7,375 nt of DNA from Lachnospiraceae bacterium (lineage in GTDB: Bacteria > Bacillota_A > Clostridia > Lachnospirales > Lachnospiraceae), in the NCBI GenBank assembly GCA_017652545.1, contig JAGCAV010000156.1, positions 1-7,375 on the forward strand. The letters run 5' to 3'. Positions 1 to 5,523 of this stretch are shown one piece after another. How positions within the stretch are numbered: position 1 is the first letter of the stretch; each line of letters starts with the position of its first letter. The position numbers and the translations under genes are program-made. The notes below the pieces were generated by a model. That model made no database searches. It was not told where the DNA came from and saw nothing but the letters and a program-made list of their open reading frames with translations.

Positions 1-367
1 CCACGCCGGGAGCGGCAGGAAGACGGCCTGGATCGCAGGCGGTGAGACCGTGGTGCACCTGACCGGAAAAGGACTCGGAGGCCGCAACCAGGAACTGGCG
101 CTCGCGGCGGCACCCGCTGTTGCAGGCCTGAAAGGCGCGGCGGTCTTTTCGGTCGGCAGCGACGGAACGGACGGCCCGACAGATGCCGCAGGCGGATATG
201 TGGATGAGGACACCCAGAATGCCCTTGCCGCGGCAGGCCTTTCTGTCAGCGCCATCCTTGCGGACAATGACGCGTACCATGCGCTGAAGGCAGTCGACGG
301 CCTGGTCATGACCGGACCGACCGGCACCAATGTGAATGATGTGGCAGTGGCGCTGCTTGCGGAATAA
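1..367 (+). CDS. Glycerate 2-kinase, MOFRL family (C-terminal part only)
   Basis: Partial gene: the frame is open from base 2 and ends at TAA 365-367, so the start and catalytic N-terminal domain lie outside the window. About 121 residues are visible. They match the C-terminal MOFRL domain of GckA/TtuD-type glycerate kinases: GGETVV, then [16 protein letters not shown], then [19 protein letters not shown], and near the end [11 protein letters not shown], all signature segments of this family. The enzyme phosphorylates D-glycerate to 2-phosphoglycerate with ATP in the cytosol, feeding glycerate from sugar-acid or serine/glyoxylate catabolism into glycolysis. The motifs are seen directly; the reaction comes from family knowledge. 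No frameshift is seen in the visible part. A GTG at 50 is an internal codon, not the start. A hairpin follows shortly after the stop, so the gene is probably the end of its own transcript and not part of the leuA group. Confidence 0.9.
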   Translation, partial: HAGSGRKTAWIAGGETVVHLTGKGLGGRNQELALAAAPAVAGLKGAAVFSVGSDGTDGPTDAAGGYVDEDTQNALAAAGLSVSAILADNDAYHALKAVDGLVMTGPTGTNVNDVAVALLAE

Positions 368-373
368 CAGGCG

Positions 374-406
374 ATGCCGGAATCAAAGGCCTTTGACGGC
401 CGGCAT
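374..406 (+). terminator. Hairpin after glycerate kinase gene, possible terminator without T tract
   Basis: Seven bases after the stop codon, ATGCCGG (374-380) is matched exactly by CCGGCAT (400-406). Between them lies a second perfect palindrome, TCAAAGG/CCTTTGA (383-396), which would form an inner stem with a GGCC loop. Together they give a two-tier hairpin. No run of T follows (the next bases are GCGGCG), so this is not a standard intrinsic terminator. It could instead pause transcription, stabilise an mRNA 3' end or bind a protein as DNA. Confidence 0.4.
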
Positions 407-442
407 GCGGCGTGACTTCCATATATGACCTGAAAAAGCAGA

Positions 443-489
443 CAGGTTCCCTGACTTGTGACAGATGCAGACATAAGGCAGGGAACCTG
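443..489 (+). promoter_or_regulatory. Leader hairpin 1 upstream of leuA
   Basis: CAGGTTCCCTG (443-453) and CAGGGAACCTG (479-489) form a perfect 11-bp inverted repeat with a 25-base loop. The downstream arm is followed by the pyrimidine-rich stretch CTTTCCTGTCTTT (490-502). Competing pairings exist: AAAGCAG (435-441) with CTGCTTT (487-493), and AGACAGG (440-446) with CCTGTCT (494-500). Mutually exclusive stems are what an attenuator or riboswitch would show. No T-box core (GGTGGTACCGCG-like) and no Leu-rich leader peptide with its own start and stop were found. Function is inferred only from structure and position ahead of a leucine-biosynthesis gene. Confidence 0.4.
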
Positions 490-503
490 CTTTCCTGTCT
501 TTG

Positions 504-527
504 GGATACCCGCTCTGCGGGATGTCC
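504..527 (+). promoter_or_regulatory. Leader hairpin 2 upstream of leuA
   Basis: GGATACCCGC (504-513) pairs with GCGGG-A-TGTCC (517-527): five GC-rich pairs around a TCT loop, a one-base bulge at A522, then five more pairs including one G-T. It ends about 26 bases before the leuA ribosome binding site. No T tract follows, so it is not a terminator by itself; it may be the second element of a structured leader. Confidence 0.35.
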
Positions 528-552
528 TGCGGCAGCCGGAATAACGGACAGC

Positions 553-559
553 AAGAGGA
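553..559 (+). promoter_or_regulatory. leuA ribosome binding site
   Basis: AAGAGGA lies eight bases before ATG 568. It decides the leuA start: the frame stays open up to a GTG at 412, but no Shine-Dalgarno sequence precedes that codon, and the extra 52 residues would be cysteine-rich and unlike LeuA. Confidence 0.65.
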
Positions 560-567
560 ATGACGAT

Positions 568-2262
568 ATGATGGATGCAAGCAAATATCAGCCGGGTTAT
601 TATCCCGTTTCCCAGGAATGGAATTCATGGGTGCTCAAGGATCATATCACGAAGGCGCCCGACTGGTGCAGCGTGGATCTTCGTGACGGGAATCAGAGCC
701 TGGTGATCCCCATGAGCCTGGGGGAAAAACTGGAATTCTACCGGATGCTGGTGGGCATGGGGTTTAAGGAGATCGAGGTCGGGTTTCCGGCGGCCAGCGA
801 TACGGAGTATCGCTTTCTGAGGGCACTGATCGAGAAAGACCTGATCCCGCAGGATGTGACCGTACAGGTGCTGACCCAGTGCCGGGAGAAGATCATCCGG
901 AAGACCTTCGAAGCCTGCAGGGGCATACCCGGTGCGATCATTCATTTTTACAATTCTGTCAGCCCCATCCAGCGGGAACAGGTTTTCAGAAAGTCAAAAG
1001 AGGAGATCCTGCAGGTCGCGGTAGACGGGGCAAAGCTGGTCAGAAAGCTCGCGTCGGAATATGAAGGCCGTTTCCGGTTCGAATACTCACCGGAATCCTT
1101 TACCGGAACGGAGCCGGAGTATGCCCTTCAGGTATGCAATGCTGTGCTGGATGTACTGCAGCCGGGAGAGGACAACCGGGTCATCATCAATCTTCCGGCG
1201 ACGGTGGAGATGAGCATGCCCCATGTATTTGCGTCGCAGGTTGCATTCATGAGCCGCAATCTCAAATACCGCGAGCATGTGACGCTGTCCGTCCATCCCC
1301 ACAATGACCGGGGGACCGGGATCGCAGACGCGGAGCTTGCCATTCTGGCCGGAGCACAGAGGGTGGAGGGGACGCTCTTCGGGAACGGGGAGCGGACCGG
1401 AAATGTGGATATCGTGACGCTGGCCATGAACATCTACGCCCATGGCGTGGATCCCGGACTTGATTTCAGCGATATGAACCGGTTGAAGGAGGTCTATGAG
1501 AAGTGCACCGGCATGCATGTCCCCAGGCGGAGCCCCTATGCCGGCTCACTGGTGTTCGCCGCTTTTTCCGGCGGCCATCAGGACGCGATCGCCAAGGGAA
1601 TGAAGTACCGGAAAAAGAAGAAGCGGCAGCAGTGGGATGTGCCTTACCTTCTGATCGATCCCGGCGATATCGGCCGCACGTACGATACAGATGTGATCCG
1701 GGTCAATTCCCAGTCCGGCCAGGGTGGGATCGGATATGTGCTGGAGCAGACGTACGGGTATCATCTTCCGACCCCGATGCGGGAACATCTGAGCAGGCGC
1801 TGCAAGGAGATCTCGGACCGGGAGCACAGGGAACTAAAGCCGGAGGATATCCTCGATATCTTCACGAGGCATTACCTGAACCAGTGCGGCGGGATCAGTG
1901 TGACAGAGACAAAGTTCACAAGGAAAGAGGATTCCGTCAAGCTTCGGATCACCTTCCTGGAGGATGGCAGGGAGACTGTGGTGAAGGCAGTCGGAAACGG
2001 TTCATTGAGCGCTGTTTCCCATGCCCTGCGGGACTACACGGGTGACACCTACACCCTGCAGGTGTTTGCGCAGCACAGCCTCCAGGGAGAGGGATCCCAG
2101 AGCATAGCCGTCTCCTACATAGGACTGGAGGCGGAGAACGGGGAAATGTTCTGGGGAGCCGGAACGAATACCGATGTGATCAGGGCCAGCATCAGGGCGC
2201 TGCTTTCGGCATACAGAAACATGAAAAGCGACAGCCGGTCCCCGCAGCGTAGAGACAGATAG
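568..2262 (+). CDS. leuA: 2-isopropylmalate synthase, long form (LeuA type 2)
   Basis: Condenses acetyl-CoA with 2-oxoisovalerate to 2-isopropylmalate, the first committed step of leucine synthesis, in the cytosol. The 564-aa product is full length for the long-form family, which also includes the mycobacterial enzyme. A TIM-barrel domain carries DLRDGNQS (residues 37-44; Asp40 metal ligand, Arg39 catalytic), SPESFTGTE (Glu176), HPHND (His243 and His245 metal ligands), GNGERTGN (272-279), GGHQDAI (His337) and VPYLLIDP (Tyr360). By motif and spacing these correspond to the metal ligands and the Glu/His/Tyr catalytic residues of the M. tuberculosis enzyme. From about residue 450 onward a LeuA regulatory dimer domain follows, the leucine feedback site in this family. 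ATG 568 is chosen for its Shine-Dalgarno; ATG 571 is the alternative. A basic stretch, KYRKKKKRQQ (about 346-355), sits where the mycobacterial protein is acidic. No leuB, leuC or leuD is adjacent. The structured leader suggests mRNA-level control. The family call is very secure. Confidence 0.96.
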   Translation: MMDASKYQPGYYPVSQEWNSWVLKDHITKAPDWCSVDLRDGNQSLVIPMSLGEKLEFYRMLVGMGFKEIEVGFPAASDTEYRFLRALIEKDLIPQDVTVQVLTQCREKIIRKTFEACRGIPGAIIHFYNSVSPIQREQVFRKSKEEILQVAVDGAKLVRKLASEYEGRFRFEYSPESFTGTEPEYALQVCNAVLDVLQPGEDNRVIINLPATVEMSMPHVFASQVAFMSRNLKYREHVTLSVHPHNDRGTGIADAELAILAGAQRVEGTLFGNGERTGNVDIVTLAMNIYAHGVDPGLDFSDMNRLKEVYEKCTGMHVPRRSPYAGSLVFAAFSGGHQDAIAKGMKYRKKKKRQQWDVPYLLIDPGDIGRTYDTDVIRVNSQSGQGGIGYVLEQTYGYHLPTPMREHLSRRCKEISDREHRELKPEDILDIFTRHYLNQCGGISVTETKFTRKEDSVKLRITFLEDGRETVVKAVGNGSLSAVSHALRDYTGDTYTLQVFAQHSLQGEGSQSIAVSYIGLEAENGEMFWGAGTNTDVIRASIRALLSAYRNMKSDSRSPQRRDR

Positions 2263-2298
2263 AACGATAATACGGGAAATACCGATGAGTGTGTGATC

Positions 2299-2306
2299 GG
2301 GAGGAG
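2299..2306 (+). promoter_or_regulatory. Ribosome binding site of the HyuA-like gene
   Basis: GGGAGGAG ends nine bases before ATG 2316. It makes this ATG the start and not the in-frame GTG at 2289, which would place the Shine-Dalgarno inside the gene and put nine extra residues before the conserved N-terminal strand. Confidence 0.75.
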
Positions 2307-2315
2307 ATAACTGAT

Positions 2316-4334
2316 ATGCTTGGGATCGGAATTGACACAGGCGGAACCTGCACGGATGCTGTGATCTACGACTTTGACAGCCGGAAGATCCTGGCGGGTG
2401 CAAAGACACAGACGACCCGGGACCGCCTTGAAACAGGCATTGCCGCGGCGCTGGACGCGCTGCCGCAGGATCTGCTGGAGCGCTGTGAGATGATATCGCT
2501 TTCCACAACACTGGCCACCAATGCCTGTGTGGAAAACAAGGGCGCCAGGGCAAAACTTCTGATGCTCGGATTTGACTGGGAGATGATCGAATATCTGAAG
2601 ACGACCTATGCTTCCTACGGGCTGGACGATCTGACCAGGTTTGTAGTCATGGACGCGAAGGTGGAAGGCTACTATTCAAATCCCTTTGATCCGGACTGGG
2701 AGGCGCTTAGGGAAAATGCGGAAGCGTATTTTGCCGACTGTGATTCTGTCGGCATCGTGCAGAAGCATCCCAGAGCCAACGGCGGCCGTTTTGAACTGAC
2801 GGCACTGAAGATCCTGAAGGAGGTGCTGGATAAGCCCATCACGATCTCCTTTGACATCTCCAACGAGACGGATATTCTGAAGACCTGTGCCGGAACACTC
2901 CTGAATGCCCGCCTGATTCCGCTGATCGCGGAATTCATGGAAGCTGTGCGCCATGTGATGAAGGAGAGGGGGATGGATCTCCCCATGTCCATCATACGCA
3001 GTGACGGCACCATGTTCCCGGAGGAGACGGCAAGGCTCTATCCGGTGGAGACGATTCTGTGCGGCCCGGCTGCCAGCGTGGTAGGCGGGTGTGAACTGGC
3101 GGGATGTGACACCGGACTGATCGTGGATATGGGCGGTACGACAACGGATATCGCGCTCGTCCGCTCGGGTGAGCCTGTTCTCTCGCCTGAAGGGATTTGG
3201 ATCGGGCAGTGGAAGACCATGGTGAAGGGCCTGTATGTGAAGACCTTCGGCCTGGGAGGCGACAGCGCTGTCCGGTACGCGGATGAAAAACTGCGGCTGG
3301 ATACCACAAGGATCGTTCCGATCAGTGTGCTGGCTGCGCAGTATCCGGGTGTCCTGCCGCAGCTGGAGGCGCTGGCGGAAGAACACAGGATGAGTATCTT
3401 TCCGATCCATGAATTCTACATACGCCTGAAAGATATTTCCGGAAAAGAGGGCTATACGGAACAGGAGCAGCAGATCTGCGAGCTGCTGGGTGAGGGCCCG
3501 CTGATCGCCCGGGAACTTGCGTCCAGGATGGGCAAATATATAGGCCTGCTGAAAACGGACAGGCTGGAGGCGGATGGCGTGATCATCAGAAGCGGCCTGA
3601 CACCGACGGATATGATGATCATCAAAGGAGATTTTGATCTGTATGACGGTGCGGCCGCGAGAACGGCCCTGCGCTGTGTGGAGACGAATACCGGAATTCC
3701 GGTTGAACAGATACCGGATCTTGTCTACGAGATGGTCTTCAGGAAACTGTACAAGGCGGTGGGACGCGTCATACTGAAGCAGCAGTTTCCGAAAAACGAA
3801 CGGCTGCTGGAGCCGGAAAACACAGAGGTGCTGCTCGACAGCCTGTATGAGCAGGCGGTGGCGGAAGCGTCAGACACGGATGAGGTGCAGAAGTTCTTTC
3901 AGGCCCGCATGCGCCTGACCACGGATTATCCGCTGATCGGCGTAGGAGCGCCGGTTCATGTGTTCCTTCCGCGGGTGGCACGCCTTCTGGGAACAGAGGC
4001 GGTCATACCGCCGTATGCGGGCGTTGCGAATGCGCTTGGCGCTGCGGCAAGTCCGCGGATCGCCATGGCGGAACTGAAGATCAAGGCGGTCTATGAAAAG
4101 ACGGAATATATGGGCCTGGCCCTGTATGAGAACGGTGTGCGGCATACATTTGAGGAGATCCCTGCCGCGGTCGCTTACGGAAAGGAAGCCGTCCGGCGGG
4201 AAGTCCTGAAGAAGGCAGCCCTGTATGGACTCGGGGCGGATCCGCAGGTGAGCATCACTGTGGAGGAAAACCGGTTCGGGCACCGGAAGGACGGGGTTCT
4301 GTTTGAGATCATCGTCCGGGCGAAGGCTGTGTAG
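2316..4334 (+). CDS. Hydantoinase/oxoprolinase family ATPase (HyuA-like)
   Basis: A 672-aa member of the family of N-methylhydantoinase A, 5-oxoprolinase and acetone carboxylase beta subunits, which use ATP to activate a cyclic amide or ketone. The N-terminus begins directly with the ASKHA phosphate-1 motif, IDTGGTCTD (about residues 6-14). Further family landmarks are SDGT (about 229-232), CGPAASVVGG (249-258), the second phosphate motif VDMGGTTTDIAL (270-281) and GLGGDS (312-317). Residues about 382-431 look like a small winged-helix-type insert, ending in the SGLTPTD segment seen in other family members. No HyuB-type partner gene is adjacent, so this is a stand-alone A-type protein whose substrate cannot be told from sequence. 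It lies 53 bases after leuA, and the next frame begins three bases after its stop, so co-transcription and translational coupling are likely. The family call is secure; the reaction is unknown, and a regulatory or sugar-kinase-like role cannot be excluded. Confidence 0.88.
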   Translation: MLGIGIDTGGTCTDAVIYDFDSRKILAGAKTQTTRDRLETGIAAALDALPQDLLERCEMISLSTTLATNACVENKGARAKLLMLGFDWEMIEYLKTTYASYGLDDLTRFVVMDAKVEGYYSNPFDPDWEALRENAEAYFADCDSVGIVQKHPRANGGRFELTALKILKEVLDKPITISFDISNETDILKTCAGTLLNARLIPLIAEFMEAVRHVMKERGMDLPMSIIRSDGTMFPEETARLYPVETILCGPAASVVGGCELAGCDTGLIVDMGGTTTDIALVRSGEPVLSPEGIWIGQWKTMVKGLYVKTFGLGGDSAVRYADEKLRLDTTRIVPISVLAAQYPGVLPQLEALAEEHRMSIFPIHEFYIRLKDISGKEGYTEQEQQICELLGEGPLIARELASRMGKYIGLLKTDRLEADGVIIRSGLTPTDMMIIKGDFDLYDGAAARTALRCVETNTGIPVEQIPDLVYEMVFRKLYKAVGRVILKQQFPKNERLLEPENTEVLLDSLYEQAVAEASDTDEVQKFFQARMRLTTDYPLIGVGAPVHVFLPRVARLLGTEAVIPPYAGVANALGAAASPRIAMAELKIKAVYEKTEYMGLALYENGVRHTFEEIPAAVAYGKEAVRREVLKKAALYGLGADPQVSITVEENRFGHRKDGVLFEIIVRAKAV

Positions 4335-4337
4335 AGT

Positions 4338-4358
4338 GTGGAGAGTGGAGAGTGGAGT
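4338..4358 (+). repeat. Three tandem GTGGAGA-type heptamers carrying the Shine-Dalgarno
   Basis: GTGGAGA, GTGGAGA and GTGGAGT occupy 4338-4344, 4345-4351 and 4352-4358. They lie just after the HyuA-like stop codon and abut GTG 4359. Each unit contains GGAG, so the array supplies three possible Shine-Dalgarno sites. The GGAG at 4347-4350 is eight bases from GTG 4359, and the one at 4354-4357 is seven bases from TTG 4365. Seven is not a multiple of three, so gain or loss of a unit would change frame for any start within the array but not for starts after it. Confidence 0.8.
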
Positions 4359-5306
4359 GTGAGATTGGATGAAAGCAGCGCCTGCCGCCTGTGCCCGAGA
4401 GAGTGCGGGGCAGACAGGGCAGGCGGGAGAAAAGGATACTGCGGCACGGACGACCGGGTGATGGTCGCCCGTGCCGCACTGCACAGGTGGGAGGAACCCT
4501 GCATCTCCGGCACGAACGGATCAGGGGCAGTCTTTTTCTGCGGATGTCCGCTCCACTGTGTGTATTGCCAGAACCGGGTGATCTCAGGAGGAAACGGGGG
4601 AACGGCGGTGACCGTTCCTGAGCTGGCAAAGATCTTCCTGAATCTGCAGGCTGAAAATGCCCACAACATCAATCTGGTCACGGCAGGACATTATACCCCG
4701 CAGGCCGCGGAGGCGGTCCGTCTGGCAAAAGCAGGGGGCCTGACGATCCCCGTTGTCTGGAACAGCAGCGGTTATGAGAAGGCGGAGACGCTCAGGATGC
4801 TGGAAGGACTGGTGGATATCTGGCTGCCGGATTTCAAATATATGGATCCCGCTCTGGCCGAAAGGCTGAGCCATGCGCCGGATTATCCCGTGGTCGCGAA
4901 GGCGGCACTGGCTGAGATGGTACGGCAGGCGGAAAGGCCTGCCGAGAAGGAAAATGAGGCAGATCCGGCACTTTTTACGGATGACGGCCTGATGCGAAGA
5001 GGGGTGATCGTCAGACATCTGCTTCTGCCCGGCCATGTGAAGCAGTCAAAACAGGTCGTGGAATATCTGCTTTTGACGTACGGAAACCGGATCCGGATCA
5101 GTCTGATGAGCCAGTACACACCCATGCCGGCCGTGGCGGATGATCCGCTTCTGAGCCGGCGGGTGACCCGGCGGGAGTATGAGCGGCTTGTCGGCTATGC
5201 CCTGGATCTTGGACTGGAGAGCGGGTTCATACAGGAAAGGGATGTGGCGAAAGAAAGTTTCATACCGGCCTTTGACGGAACCGGTATCGTTCATACAGGC
5301 GAGTAA
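4359..5306 (+). CDS. Radical SAM protein, PflX-like (COG1313 type)
   Basis: A 315-aa cytosolic iron-sulfur protein of the radical SAM superfamily, resembling pyruvate-formate-lyase-activating enzymes. The SAM cluster motif is C63-x3-C67-x2-C70 (in FFCGCPLHCVYCQN, followed by ISGG). Ahead of it an N-terminal set, CRLCPREC (Cys9, Cys12, Cys16) plus Cys28 in GYCG, is typical of this subgroup and may hold a second metal site. Later landmarks are NSSGYE, DIWLPDFKYMD, IVRHLLLPG and SLMSQYTPM. Such proteins generate a 5'-deoxyadenosyl radical from SAM; the target of this subgroup is not established, and no glycyl-radical enzyme gene is nearby. Start: GTG 4359 is preferred because of GGAG eight bases upstream; GTG 4338 (7 more residues, no good Shine-Dalgarno) and TTG 4365 are alternatives. 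All conserved residues lie downstream of every option. It is the last gene before a strong terminator and probably translationally coupled to the HyuA-like gene. Confidence 0.9.
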   Translation: MRLDESSACRLCPRECGADRAGGRKGYCGTDDRVMVARAALHRWEEPCISGTNGSGAVFFCGCPLHCVYCQNRVISGGNGGTAVTVPELAKIFLNLQAENAHNINLVTAGHYTPQAAEAVRLAKAGGLTIPVVWNSSGYEKAETLRMLEGLVDIWLPDFKYMDPALAERLSHAPDYPVVAKAALAEMVRQAERPAEKENEADPALFTDDGLMRRGVIVRHLLLPGHVKQSKQVVEYLLLTYGNRIRISLMSQYTPMPAVADDPLLSRRVTRREYERLVGYALDLGLESGFIQERDVAKESFIPAFDGTGIVHTGE

Positions 5307-5339
5307 GGAAAAAGTGATTTCCTTACTCGTTTTCGTTTT
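5300..5339 (+). terminator. Rho-independent terminator
   Basis: CGAGTAAGGAAA (5300-5311) pairs perfectly over 12 bp with TTTCCTTACTCG (5318-5329) around a six-base loop, followed by TTTTCGTTTT (5330-5339). The TAA stop of the radical SAM gene (5304-5306) lies inside the left arm, so a terminating ribosome would cover part of the stem. It closes the presumed leuA/HyuA-like/radical SAM transcript. Confidence 0.93.
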
Positions 5340-5340
5340 G

Positions 5341-5358
5341 TACGAAAAATTACGAAAA
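5341..5358 (+). repeat. TACGAAAA direct repeats one helical turn apart
   Basis: TACGAAAA occurs at 5341-5348 and again at 5351-5358, 10 bp apart, so both copies face the same side of the DNA. The terminator tail TTTTCGTT (5330-5337) matches the reverse complement in seven of eight bases. The spacing fits a paired protein-binding site, but in such AT-rich DNA chance is also possible. Confidence 0.35.
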
Positions 5359-5421
5359 TTTAAAAAAGGAACTGTACAAGGAAGATGAAGTATGATAATG
5401 TTATTCTGATTTATTATCCTT

Positions 5422-5436
5422 AGGGTACTATACCCT
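5422..5436. promoter_or_regulatory. Compact dyad, operator-like
   Basis: AGGGTA (5422-5427) and TACCCT (5431-5436) form a 6-bp inverted repeat around CTA, about 90 bases before the TPR gene. It is a GC-containing symmetric island in AT-rich spacer, and TACTAT within it resembles a weak -10 element. This is a candidate operator; no regulator gene is visible in the window. Confidence 0.35.
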
Positions 5437-5444
5437 TACGGGAG

Positions 5445-5480
5445 AATATGTGTGTAATGAAATATATCATACACAATATT
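5445..5480. promoter_or_regulatory. Large imperfect dyad upstream of the TPR gene
   Basis: AATAT-g-TGTGTA-a-TGA (5445-5460) faces TCATACACAATATT (5467-5480) across the six-base spacer AATATA, giving 14 matched pairs with two single-base bulges. It may be a protein-binding site or an RNA hairpin in the 5' leader of the TPR gene. The right arm overlaps TTGACG (5480-5485), a good -35 hexamer, but the nearest -10-like sequence (TATACA, 5496-5501) is only 10 bases away, so no promoter is called. Confidence 0.4.
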
Positions 5481-5509
5481 TGACGAACCGGACCTTATAC
5501 ATTCCTTCA

Positions 5510-5515
5510 GGGAGG
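5510..5515 (+). promoter_or_regulatory. Strong ribosome binding site of the TPR gene
   Basis: GGGAGG, eight bases before ATG 5524, supports this start over the in-frame ATG 5539, which has no comparable signal. Confidence 0.8.
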
Positions 5516-5523
5516 ACTTACAT

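Noticed and set aside
393..427. Promoter with TTGACG (393-398) and TATATG (422-427)
   Set aside because: The hexamers are 23 bases apart, too far for a sigma-70 type promoter, and TTGACG is part of the palindromic hairpin.
412..567. 52-residue N-terminal extension of LeuA from GTG 412
   Set aside because: The frame is open, but there is no Shine-Dalgarno before GTG 412, the extra residues are cysteine-rich and unlike LeuA, and the stretch coincides with RNA hairpins. ATG 568 has a proper ribosome binding site.
368..567. T-box riboswitch ahead of leuA
   Set aside because: Expected for leucine genes in Firmicutes, but no antiterminator core resembling GGTGGTACCGCG and no typical specifier arrangement was found in the 200-base spacer.
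5262..5287. Second copy of the glycerate kinase hairpin: ATACCGG/CCGGTAT enclosing GGCCTTTGACGG, a 12-mer also found at 388-399
   Set aside because: It encodes the conserved PAFDGTG region near the C-terminus of the radical SAM protein, so the shared 12-mer is best explained by coding constraint and chance.
5480..5501. Promoter with TTGACG and TATACA before the TPR gene
   Set aside because: The spacer is only 10 bases; no better -10 lies at 16-18 bases.
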